Part shown: positions 16,441 through 24,506 of the stretch, in pieces
Layout of the letters: the number at the start of each line of letters is the position of its first letter
Position numbering within the stretch: position 1 is the first letter of the stretch
DNA from: Winogradskyella arenosi
GTDB taxonomy: Bacteria; Bacteroidota; Bacteroidia; Flavobacteriales; Flavobacteriaceae
Direction: 5' to 3'
DNA: 64,000 bases
Assembly: GCF_003337305.1 (NCBI RefSeq)
Contig: NZ_QPJO01000002.1
Location: 744,001 to 808,000, forward strand
The notes under the pieces: model-generated
What the model saw: the letters and a program-made list of their open reading frames with translations, nothing else
Database searches by the model: none
Told to the model about the DNA's origin: nothing
Translations under genes and position numbers: made by a program

Positions 16441-19155
16441 TTAATTCCCAACAGTTTGATCCGCTTGCTTTTGCTTGTCGTATTTTAAATCTTTTAATAA
16501 GTTAGATTTAATACCGATAAAGAAGTTCCAAGAGCTTTGGTCACTAAACGGAATCCATGAAAAATTCATTCGCCAACTTAGTAGATCGCGTTCAAAACGT
16601 AATTGGGTATATGAGAACCCTTGATTGGCAAAATCGTAACCTGAAGAGGCTCCAATACTCCATTTTGGTGAAATGTCTACATCACCAGAAAACATTAAAG
16701 AATGGCTAGATATTTCGTTTTGGCGTTGCGTATTGTTGTAATTGGCCGCATAGGCTAATCGTAAACTCCAAGGCATTTTATAGTTGTAAAATTCGTTGTT
16801 CTCTTCCTGTTCATCTTCACTTCGGTCATCATCTGAGAGGCGCTTATTAGCATAATCTTGAGTCCGTCCAAATAAATCGTCCGTACGGCCACCTGAACGT
16901 GCAGATTCTGCAGCAGAGGCTTCCTTTTCTTTATCATCCTTACCCGAAAAACTATCGTTAGATAAGGTATAACTCATGCTGACGTTAGCTGAGGTTAGAC
17001 GAAATAAACTTCCCCCATTATTAATGTTAAAGGTGTTGATGACGTCGTTATTGCTGTCTAAAGCATACGGGTTCATCGTCATGCTAAAGTTAACACTCAT
17101 TTTATTGTTTAAAATCTGCGTTCCTCCCGTTAATCGTAATGGACTCCATTTTATGGAGTCGGCTGCAATATCATAAGCCGTAGAAAAATTAAGACTATTT
17201 AATAGGGTTACTTTTTCAGGTTCGGTTTGTGTAGAATCTTTGGCGCGTACTTTAGCTTCAATATTATTACTTAAAGATAGCCCAATGCTACTTGAAAATG
17301 CATTTCCTGGAGCCCCGTAAAGCGAGTTTTCAAACCGTGAGTATTCTACTTGGTCTGTGGTTGTACCATCAGCATCAATAACGTCGTAGGTTTCGTAATA
17401 CTGATCAAATGCCGGTGTAATGGAGTAGCTAATAGAAGGTCGCATAACGTGCCTTATGGCTTTCAGTTTCGCGTCTTTATTTTCATTTTCAAAATCGTAC
17501 ATACCATAAATGGTGGTTCCTATACTGGCACCAGCACTATAGGTTAAGTAACGATCAAAACCATTTTTGTTTACGGTAACGACTTCGTCATTCGCCTGAT
17601 CGTAATAACGACTTATGGTTTTTAAGGTCCAATTTTCCTGAAGGCTTGCATTGGCACTTACACTGAAATAATCAAAGATTTTAAAATTGGTGGTGATTGG
17701 TAAGCTATGCGACATGCCTATTTCAGCATCGTCATACATTTCACTTTTTCCAAAAATAGAATCGTTGGTTTGTATGCTATATTCCCCTCTGGTGGTGACT
17801 TGAAAGTTGATGTTTTCAATAATCCCGTTTTTAGACCCTGTCTTTGGGGCAAATGGGTAAACCCTTCCCATAGACGCTTGTAATGTTGGTAGAGTTAGAT
17901 TAATATCGCCAGTATTGGTATTCTGACTGTGTGTTGCCGTTAAACTTAAATTTACTTGTGGGTCTCCAGTAAAGGTTTTGGAATACGATACAGAAGACGC
18001 TAAGGTGTTGTTAAGAAAATTAGATTGGTTGAGCTGATTGATAGACTCTTGGTAATAGGTGCTACTTCCTAAGTTTACAGAGGCCGAGAATCTAGAATTT
18101 GGGTTAGCCTTTGTGTCTTGACTGTGGGACCACCTGATGTTGTAAATGGTACTCTGACTAAAGTCGGGGAAACCACGCTCTTCATTAAGAAGATTTTCAT
18201 ATCTAAAGCTAATATTTCCTTTAAACTTATAACGTAGGGCATAGTTGTTTTCTATACGCAATCCGTAACTTCCATTGGTATAATAGTCTCCAAGAACGGC
18301 CAAATCTAAATAATCACTTATGGCAAAGTAATACCCTCCATTCTGTAGGTTGTACCCTCTATTACTGTCTTCACCAAAGGAAGGAAAAATAATTCCGGAG
18401 GTTTGCTTTTTGGTCATCGGGAAGAAGGCAAATGGCAACGCTATGGGGGTAGGGACGCCATAAATTTCCATATAAGTAGGACCTACAATAACTTTTTTAT
18501 TCGGGACCATTTTCATTTTAGTGGTCACAAATTGATACTCTGGGTCCTCCTCATCTTCAGCCGTTGTAAAACGACCGTTTTTCATAAAGTAAACCGAATC
18601 ATTTTCTTTCTTCGTTATAGGCGAATAAACCTTAAAACCTTGTTGCTCCGTTCTCGAATTAAAAACCAAAGCTTTTTTTGTTTCGGTATTAAAGACAATA
18701 GAATCGGGTTCAATAACGTTTTGTCCTTGTGTAAAAACCGGGCGTTGGCTATATCCTGTGGAATCTTTTATACGACCAGCATAAACTAAATTCTTGCTGT
18801 AATCAATTTCAATAACCCCAGCTTTTATCTCCATATCTTGGTATAAAACTTCGGCTTTATTGTAAAGGTAAATTTTGGTTTTCTTTTGGTTTAAAGAAAC
18901 ATAGTCCGCAGCAGTATACTTTACAGTACCTTCTAAAAGGCCTTTCTGTTTGGTAGAATCTTGCTTAGTAGAATCAATTTCTATGGTCTTTTGTGGCGGA
19001 TTTATAATGGAATCTAACACAATTGAGGTGGTGTCTTTCTGCTGTTTAGCAGGAATACGACCTTCTTTTTTCGGTAATTCTTGTGCCAAGCTAAACGTGT
19101 TAATAAACACTGTAAAACTAAGGGTAAAAAGTATGTATAAGCTTTTTGTCTGCAA
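16441..19155 (-). CDS. LptD-like outer-membrane LPS assembly barrel
   Basis: A protein of about 904 residues that matches the large LptD-like proteins of Bacteroidota, which insert lipopolysaccharide into the outer leaflet. After a signal peptide and a Lys/Thr-rich linker comes an OstA-like beta-jellyroll (repeats such as VKYTAADYVSLNQKKTKIYL and DSIVFNTETKKALVFNSRT), then a long barrel rich in alternating aromatic strands. The frame is open to a TTG at 19206, but that codon lies inside a promoter-like box (19204-19211). I prefer the TTG at 19155, which gives the signal peptide MQTKSLYILFTLSFTVF..AQ. It is divergent from the amidase gene. Confidence 0.82.
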   Translation of the reverse strand: MQTKSLYILFTLSFTVFINTFSLAQELPKKEGRIPAKQQKDTTSIVLDSIINPPQKTIEIDSTKQDSTKQKGLLEGTVKYTAADYVSLNQKKTKIYLYNKAEVLYQDMEIKAGVIEIDYSKNLVYAGRIKDSTGYSQRPVFTQGQNVIEPDSIVFNTETKKALVFNSRTEQQGFKVYSPITKKENDSVYFMKNGRFTTAEDEEDPEYQFVTTKMKMVPNKKVIVGPTYMEIYGVPTPIALPFAFFPMTKKQTSGIIFPSFGEDSNRGYNLQNGGYYFAISDYLDLAVLGDYYTNGSYGLRIENNYALRYKFKGNISFRYENLLNEERGFPDFSQSTIYNIRWSHSQDTKANPNSRFSASVNLGSSTYYQESINQLNQSNFLNNTLASSVSYSKTFTGDPQVNLSLTATHSQNTNTGDINLTLPTLQASMGRVYPFAPKTGSKNGIIENINFQVTTRGEYSIQTNDSIFGKSEMYDDAEIGMSHSLPITTNFKIFDYFSVSANASLQENWTLKTISRYYDQANDEVVTVNKNGFDRYLTYSAGASIGTTIYGMYDFENENKDAKLKAIRHVMRPSISYSITPAFDQYYETYDVIDADGTTTDQVEYSRFENSLYGAPGNAFSSSIGLSLSNNIEAKVRAKDSTQTEPEKVTLLNSLNFSTAYDIAADSIKWSPLRLTGGTQILNNKMSVNFSMTMNPYALDSNNDVINTFNINNGGSLFRLTSANVSMSYTLSNDSFSGKDDKEKEASAAESARSGGRTDDLFGRTQDYANKRLSDDDRSEDEQEENNEFYNYKMPWSLRLAYAANYNNTQRQNEISSHSLMFSGDVDISPKWSIGASSGYDFANQGFSYTQLRFERDLLSWRMNFSWIPFSDQSSWNFFIGIKSNLLKDLKYDKQKQADQTVGN

Positions 19156-19203
19156 TGCTTTTAAGTGTATTTTTGTAAAAGTATGGCTCGGTTTTTGAAA
19201 CGC

Positions 19204-19211
19204 CAAAAGTA
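19204..19211 (-). promoter_or_regulatory. Promoter -7 box for the lptD-like gene
   Basis: TACTTTTG on the minus strand (19211-19204) fits TAnnTTTG. It contains the most upstream possible TTG start of the lptD-like frame, which argues that this codon is not transcribed and that translation begins further downstream. Confidence 0.5.
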
Positions 19212-19315
19212 CAGTATTTTTTTTGATTAGTTTATTAAAACTAGAAAATGAAAATTACGAACTTATTTAATGAGGACATTGTGTTAAACCAAGTTGAAAA
19301 AACGTTAAATTACAT

Positions 19316-20431
19316 ATGCAAACGATACCTAAACCTACAATAGTATTATTCATTCTTATATTTATTAGTTCTTTAACATCTTCGGCCTATTTACAGGCGC
19401 AAGACAATAAATTTGTTGTTGTTTTAGATGCAGGACATGGGGGTGGCGATTCTGGAAATGTTGGAAACGGACATAGTGAAAAGGATATTGCCTTAAAAGT
19501 TACCCTAGAGGTAGGGAAGGCTCTAGAAAAAAATCCGGATATTAAAGTGATCTATACCCGTAAAACCGATGTTTTTATAGAATTACACGAACGTGCTAAT
19601 ATTGCCAATAGGGCAGATGCAGACTTGTTTGTCTCTATTCATTGTAATGCGCACAGCTCTCAGGCTAGCGGGACTGAAACTTTTGTTTTAGGTGAAAAAA
19701 ATACGGGTCGTAATTTTGATGTCGCTAAAAAAGAGAATGAAGTGATTTTCTTAGAGGATAATTACGAAGAAAACTATGCGGGTTTTGATCCTAGCTCTCC
19801 AGAGTCTTCAATTGCTATTGGTATAGAACAGGAAGTTTATGTAGAACAAAGTGTGGTTCTAGCGCGTAAAATTGAAGATAATTTTATCGGGAAGGCAAAG
19901 CGTAAAAGTCGTGGCTTAAAGCAAGCTAGTCTTTTGGTTATTCGTAATACCTACATGCCAAGTGTATTGGTAGAGGTCGGGTTTTTAACCAATAATAGCG
20001 AAGGGAAATTTTTAAACTCTAAGGCCGGTCAGACTAAAATGGCGAACGCTATAAAAGAAGCGGTTTTAGACTATAAAAAGGAACTCGATCAGAACGTGGG
20101 GAGTAAAATTCTTCAGGTTGAAGCGGAATCCATGGTTGAGGAAAAAGAAAGTCCTCGTGTTGTTGAAGGCATTGTTTTTAAAGTGCAAATTGCGGCCAGT
20201 TCTAGAGCTTTAGAACCTAAGTCGTATAATTTTAAAGGGCTTGCTGATATTTCGAGAGAAAAAACAGGAGCTGTCTATAAATATTACAGCGGACAAACCT
20301 CTGACTACAATGAGGTTAAGCAGCTTCAAAACCAAGCCAAACTAAACGGATATCCCGGTGCATTTGTTGTTGCCTTTAAAGACGGAAAAAAGATTGATGT
20401 TTCCGAAGCCTTAAAATCTGATTCAAATTAA
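19316..20431 (+). CDS. N-acetylmuramoyl-L-alanine amidase (amidase_3) with SPOR-like domain
   Basis: A 371-residue exported zinc amidase that cuts the bond between MurNAc and L-Ala during cell separation. A signal peptide covers about 1-29 (ending YLQAQ). Zinc ligands are His41 (DAGHGGGDSGN), Glu55 and His109 (SIHCNAHSS), and the catalytic Glu is at 220 (LVEVGFL). Residues about 285-365 look like a SPOR domain, which binds denuded septal glycan. All catalytic residues are present. It is divergent from the LptD-like gene and lies just upstream of the MCE gene. Confidence 0.9.
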   Translation: MQTIPKPTIVLFILIFISSLTSSAYLQAQDNKFVVVLDAGHGGGDSGNVGNGHSEKDIALKVTLEVGKALEKNPDIKVIYTRKTDVFIELHERANIANRADADLFVSIHCNAHSSQASGTETFVLGEKNTGRNFDVAKKENEVIFLEDNYEENYAGFDPSSPESSIAIGIEQEVYVEQSVVLARKIEDNFIGKAKRKSRGLKQASLLVIRNTYMPSVLVEVGFLTNNSEGKFLNSKAGQTKMANAIKEAVLDYKKELDQNVGSKILQVEAESMVEEKESPRVVEGIVFKVQIAASSRALEPKSYNFKGLADISREKTGAVYKYYSGQTSDYNEVKQLQNQAKLNGYPGAFVVAFKDGKKIDVSEALKSDSN

Positions 20432-20455
20432 AAACTTTATTAGTATATTTATTCC

Positions 20456-20463
20456 TAATTTTG
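20456..20463 (+). promoter_or_regulatory. Promoter -7 box for the MCE gene
   Basis: TAATTTTG matches TAnnTTTG and lies 22 bases before the TTG start at 20486. The MCE gene may thus have its own start of transcription in addition to read-through from the amidase gene. Confidence 0.4.
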
Positions 20464-20485
20464 TTTACAAACTAAATAAAGCCCA

Positions 20486-21433
20486 TTGAAAATCTCAAGA
20501 GAAGTTAAAACCGCAATTCTAGTCCTAGCCGGCATTGCCTTTTGTATCTACCTATTCACCTTTCTTAAAGGTGAAGACTTATTTGAAAATTCAAATACCT
20601 ATTATACAGAATTCGATTATAACGCCCTTAGTATGTCATCTCCAGTGACGATTAAAGGGAATAAGATAGGGAAGATAGAACATATTAAATACGATTACGA
20701 AACCGGTAAAACACGTATTGCATTTACCGTAAATCCTAAATTAAAATTTTCTAATAATAGTAAGGTAAGACTTTATCAAGATGGTCTTATGGGGGGGAAT
20801 GCCCTAGCTATTGTTGAAGGAAATAGTGGTGTAAACGCAGAACCAGGAGATTTTATTAAATCGGAAGTAAAGCCCGGAATGATTTCATCATTAGAAAAGA
20901 ATTTTTCAGGGATTAGTGAAGATTTAGGCGTTACCTTAAGATCTTCAGATACCTTATTAACAAATTTAAACGCCTTAGTTGTTGATGAGTCTGAAGACGG
21001 GCTTAAACAAACTATCGCAGAATTAAACGCAACACTTAAGTCCTTTAAAACGGTTGCATTTGCAGCGAATAACCTAATTAACGAGAACGATAAAAAAATC
21101 GCCTCGCTCTTAGAAAATTTTGATGCGACCAGTGCAGAATTAGCTATTTTAATAAAGGATCTTAATGAGGCAAAATTGTCTAATACGGTTAAAAATTTAG
21201 ATGCTATGGTGGCCAAGCTTAACGGTCTTGCTACAGGTCTTGAAGCCGGAGAAGGAACTATAGGGAAATTATTAAAAGATGATGGCCTCTACACTAATTT
21301 AGATAATGCTTCTAAAGAGTTACAACTTTTACTTTTAGATATTAAATTACACCCTGCGCGCTATAGACGTATTTTGTCTAAAAGAGAAATTCCTTATGAA
21401 GCGCCTACGCCAGAGCAATTAAATAATAATTAA
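20486..21433 (+). CDS. MCE-domain (MlaD-like) lipid transport protein
   Basis: A 315-residue protein with one N-terminal membrane helix (about residues 10-27), one MCE domain (about 38-115, with SMSSPVTIKGNKIGKIEHI) and a long helical C-terminal part (about 130-280) that may form the hollow barrel or tunnel known for MCE proteins. MlaD relatives bind phospholipids in the periplasm as part of an inner-membrane ABC system; the ATPase and permease are not encoded next to it. The start is TTG, since no ATG is available before the hydrophobic segment. The iron-sulfur gene follows 10 bases after the stop. Confidence 0.88.
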   Translation: MKISREVKTAILVLAGIAFCIYLFTFLKGEDLFENSNTYYTEFDYNALSMSSPVTIKGNKIGKIEHIKYDYETGKTRIAFTVNPKLKFSNNSKVRLYQDGLMGGNALAIVEGNSGVNAEPGDFIKSEVKPGMISSLEKNFSGISEDLGVTLRSSDTLLTNLNALVVDESEDGLKQTIAELNATLKSFKTVAFAANNLINENDKKIASLLENFDATSAELAILIKDLNEAKLSNTVKNLDAMVAKLNGLATGLEAGEGTIGKLLKDDGLYTNLDNASKELQLLLLDIKLHPARYRRILSKREIPYEAPTPEQLNNN

Positions 21434-21443
21434 GCCGCCACTC

Positions 21444-22757
21444 ATGGAATACATACCGAATATCATTTTTGCTGTAATCCTAATTGTAGGGATTGGTTTT
21501 TTTGCACGTAATATTAAAAAACTGATTCGTAATATTAAATTAGGACAAGAGGTTGATGCCAGTGATAATAAACCACAACGCTGGAAAAACATGGCTTATA
21601 TCGCTTTAGGTCAAAGTAAAATGGTAAAACGTCCCATTTCTGGTTTTCTGCATGTTATTGTTTATGTTGGTTTTATAATTATTAATATTGAAGTTTTAGA
21701 AATTATTATCGATGGGCTTTTCGGGACTCACCGTATAGGTTTATCCATATTACCCAATACAGTTTATGGGTTTTTAATAGGCACTTTTGAAATTTTAGCG
21801 GTTTTAGTGCTCGTGGCGGTAAGCGTATTTTGGATTAGAAGAAACGTTATAAAGATAAAACGTTTCTTGAGTTCAGAGATGAAAGGTTGGCCAAAGAGCG
21901 ATGGAAATATTATTCTTTATTTTGAAGTGGTTTTAATGGCTTTGTTTTTAATGATGAATGCCACGGATACCGAATTTCAAAACTTAGGGATTGGTAATAT
22001 TATTTCTCAATGTATTGCACCGCTCTTCGATGGGGTTTCTCCTGAAGGCTTAAGTGCTATTGAACGTACCGCATGGTGGTTACATATTGTAGGCATACTT
22101 ATCTTTTTAAATTATTTATACTTTTCTAAGCACTTACATATTCTTTTAGCGTTTCCTAATGTGTATTTTGGAAAAGTGGAGCCTAAAGGAAAGTTTAATA
22201 ACTTAGAGGCTGTCACGGCAGAGGTAAAATTAATGATGGATCCGGATGCCGATCCTTTTGCGGCAGCACCAGAAGGCGCAGAAGACGACGTGCCTGCTAA
22301 ATTTGGAGCGAGTGATGTTATGGATTTAAGCCAAATTCAATTGCTCAACGCTTATACTTGTACCGAGTGTGGACGTTGTACTAGTGAATGTCCGGCTAAT
22401 CTTACCGGTAAAAAATTATCACCTCGTAAAATCATGATGGATACGCGAGATCGTTTAGAGGAAGTTGGTAAAAATATTGATGCTAATAACGGCGAATTTA
22501 AAGACGATGGAAAACAGCTTCTTGGTGATTATATTACCAATGAGGAGCTTTGGGCGTGTACGACGTGTAACGCTTGTGTAGAAGCATGTCCGGTAAGTAT
22601 TAATCCATTGTCTATTATTATGGATATGCGTCGTTATTTAGTGATGGAGCAAAGTGCGGCTCCTATGGAATTAAATACAATGATGACCAATATAGAGAAT
22701 AACGGTGCACCATGGCCATATAACCAAATGGACCGTCTGAATTGGAAAGATGAATAA
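21444..22757 (+). CDS. Membrane-bound 4Fe-4S electron-transfer protein
   Basis: A 437-residue fusion of an N-terminal membrane part (about five helices between residues 5 and 235, with a short NarI-like character) and a C-terminal ferredoxin domain. Two cluster motifs are visible: CTECGRCTSECP near residues 309-320 and CTTCNACVEACP near 373-384, each with the CxxCxxCxxxCP spacing. It probably passes electrons between a cytoplasmic iron-sulfur partner and the quinone pool. It is followed two bases later by a 60-residue membrane protein and then by a CCG-domain protein; the three are probably one complex. Confidence 0.85.
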   Translation: MEYIPNIIFAVILIVGIGFFARNIKKLIRNIKLGQEVDASDNKPQRWKNMAYIALGQSKMVKRPISGFLHVIVYVGFIIINIEVLEIIIDGLFGTHRIGLSILPNTVYGFLIGTFEILAVLVLVAVSVFWIRRNVIKIKRFLSSEMKGWPKSDGNIILYFEVVLMALFLMMNATDTEFQNLGIGNIISQCIAPLFDGVSPEGLSAIERTAWWLHIVGILIFLNYLYFSKHLHILLAFPNVYFGKVEPKGKFNNLEAVTAEVKLMMDPDADPFAAAPEGAEDDVPAKFGASDVMDLSQIQLLNAYTCTECGRCTSECPANLTGKKLSPRKIMMDTRDRLEEVGKNIDANNGEFKDDGKQLLGDYITNEELWACTTCNACVEACPVSINPLSIIMDMRRYLVMEQSAAPMELNTMMTNIENNGAPWPYNQMDRLNWKDE

Positions 22758-22759
22758 GA

Positions 22760-22942
22760 ATGAATTATTTTCTTAAATTAAAACCACGCATTAGACTGCA
22801 ATTAGGAATTGTGGTCACGGTTTTATCTGCAATAGCCTTTTATTACATTTGGAATAATGATACCGGTTTTTTAGGTGGATTTATAGCAGGCGCTTTATTG
22901 GGTATCGGATTTGGGTTAATTGTAACCTATAAGAAAAAATAA
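22760..22942 (+). CDS. Small two-helix membrane protein in the iron-sulfur operon
   Basis: A 60-residue protein with a basic start (MNYFLKLKPRIRLQLG) and two hydrophobic helices (about residues 14-30 and 34-53). It starts two bases after the stop of the membrane iron-sulfur gene and ends eight bases before the CCG-protein gene, so it is surely cotranscribed. No known motif. It may be a small accessory subunit of the electron-transfer complex. Confidence 0.75.
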   Translation: MNYFLKLKPRIRLQLGIVVTVLSAIAFYYIWNNDTGFLGGFIAGALLGIGFGLIVTYKKK

Positions 22943-22950
22943 GAGACATT

Positions 22951-23733
22951 ATGAGCGAAGAACTTAAAGTGCCAACCATGGCAGAGTATATGGCAGAAGG
23001 CAAACAACCTGAAATTTTATTTTGGGTAGGTTCTGCTGGAAGTTATGATGATAGAGCAAAGAAAATAACCAAAGCTTTTGTGAAAATCTTAAATAAGGCT
23101 AAAGTCGATTTTGCCGTTTTAGGAACTGAAGAAAGCAACACTGGTGATGTGGCTAAACGTGCAGGAAACGAGTTTTTGTTTCAAATGCAAGCCGTTATGA
23201 ATATTGAAGTGCTTAATGCTTATGAGGTAAAGCGTATTGTAACCTGTGATCCGCATTCTTTCAATTGTATAAAAAATGAATACCCTGGATTAGGTGGTCA
23301 ATATGAAGTTATTCATCATACACAGTTTATAGAGGAACTTATTGCCTCAGGACGTTTAACTTTAGGGGGAGATACCTACAAAGGAAAACGGATTACTTTC
23401 CATGATCCTTGTTATTTAGGACGTGCCAATAGTGTTTACGACGCGCCTAGAGATGTGCTCAAAAAAACCAATGCCAATCTTATTGAAATGAAGCGCCATA
23501 AAGGAACAGCGTTATGCTGTGGAGCGGGAGGTGCACAAATGTTTAAAGATGCTGAACCTGGAAATAAGGAAATCAATGTTTTAAGAACAGAGGATGCCTT
23601 AGAGACACAACCGGAAATTATTGCGACAGGCTGCCCGTATTGTAATACCATGATGACGGACGGTGTAAAGTTTAAAGAAAAAGAAGCTGAAATTAAAGTC
23701 ATGGATATTGCAGAATTAATTGCCAACGCTTAA
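22951..23733 (+). CDS. CCG-domain (heterodisulfide-reductase-like) iron-sulfur protein
   Basis: A 260-residue cytoplasmic protein of the HdrB/GlpC/LutA type. The C-terminal CCG unit is intact: Cys154 (HDPCYLGR), Cys189-Cys190-Gly191 (CCGAGGAQMF) and a later GCPYC. The N-terminal half follows the same plan but has NTG at 63-65 where a CCG would be expected, although Cys99 and Cys106 remain. It therefore probably binds one cysteine-rich iron-sulfur centre. It is the natural soluble partner of the membrane iron-sulfur protein encoded just upstream; its substrate is unknown. Confidence 0.85.
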   Translation: MSEELKVPTMAEYMAEGKQPEILFWVGSAGSYDDRAKKITKAFVKILNKAKVDFAVLGTEESNTGDVAKRAGNEFLFQMQAVMNIEVLNAYEVKRIVTCDPHSFNCIKNEYPGLGGQYEVIHHTQFIEELIASGRLTLGGDTYKGKRITFHDPCYLGRANSVYDAPRDVLKKTNANLIEMKRHKGTALCCGAGGAQMFKDAEPGNKEINVLRTEDALETQPEIIATGCPYCNTMMTDGVKFKEKEAEIKVMDIAELIANA

Positions 23734-23981
23734 GCGATACGGTTATTAATTAGTCTATGAATTTTATTCTAGGAGATCAATGTTTTGGGACTTTGCAGGA
23801 TAGAATGGAGGCTTAATTTGAAAGTTTTCAGATCCATCTTATTAATCGTTATCTAACGTTCTACAGAAGGCATTATTGGAACGTATGGGTATCATATCTA
23901 TAGTTTTTTAACTTCAGCATTAAGGTCTCAAGAATTAAAATTGAGTTGTATTTATTTTTCGTCCTAAACATTAATAGTAAA

Positions 23982-24506
23982 ATGACCTTTATAAATTCTC
24001 AAATACAAACGGAAGACTTGCCTCGTGTTGAAGATGTGATTCTTAAGCCCATTTCAAAAGCCTATTTAAAGATTATTGCCCTTAATAAATTACTTATTTA
24101 TACGGTTTTAATAGGTTTAGTTTTTCTTGGTAAATATCTTATTGAAAACAAAGAAGCCCACTTGCCTATAAGTATATGGTATGTTCTTGTGGCTGTGGTA
24201 TTGTTTTGTGTGTTAAATTTTTTGGTGAGTTTTTTGGCTTTTCAAAAGCGCAAATATGCCCTAAGAACGCATGATGTTATTTATGCGAAAGGACTCCTAG
24301 TGCACAATAAAGTGACGGTACCGATTTCTAGAATTCAACATGTGGAAGAGTCAAGGAGTTGGTTGGCGCGTTATTTCGGATTGGCGACCCTTAAAATTTA
24401 TACCGCAGGAGAGTCTGGTAGCGATTTAAGTATAAGTGGATTGCCGCATTTAGAAGCTACGCAAATTAAAGAAGTTATAAGCGCAAAGATTAATGGAGAT
24501 AACTGA
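23982..24506 (+). CDS. Bacterial PH-domain membrane protein (YdbS-like)
   Basis: A 174-residue protein with two membrane helices (about residues 37-55 and 66-85) and a bacterial PH-like (bPH_2, formerly DUF304) domain after them, marked by VPISRIQHVEESRSWLARYF. I choose the ATG at 23982 over the in-frame TTG at 23946, because the latter adds a leader of only 12 residues with no family character. It overlaps the next gene by 14 bases. The pair resembles YdbS/YdbT of Bacillus, which protect against certain antimicrobial peptides; the role here is inferred only from that family. Confidence 0.82.
   Translation: MTFINSQIQTEDLPRVEDVILKPISKAYLKIIALNKLLIYTVLIGLVFLGKYLIENKEAHLPISIWYVLVAVVLFCVLNFLVSFLAFQKRKYALRTHDVIYAKGLLVHNKVTVPISRIQHVEESRSWLARYFGLATLKIYTAGESGSDLSISGLPHLEATQIKEVISAKINGDN

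Noticed and set aside
23946..24506. TTG-extended start of the YdbS-like gene
   Set aside because: The added 12 residues have no family character; the ATG at 23982 is preferred. The same reasoning applies at 57568, 57574, 62677 and 27959.
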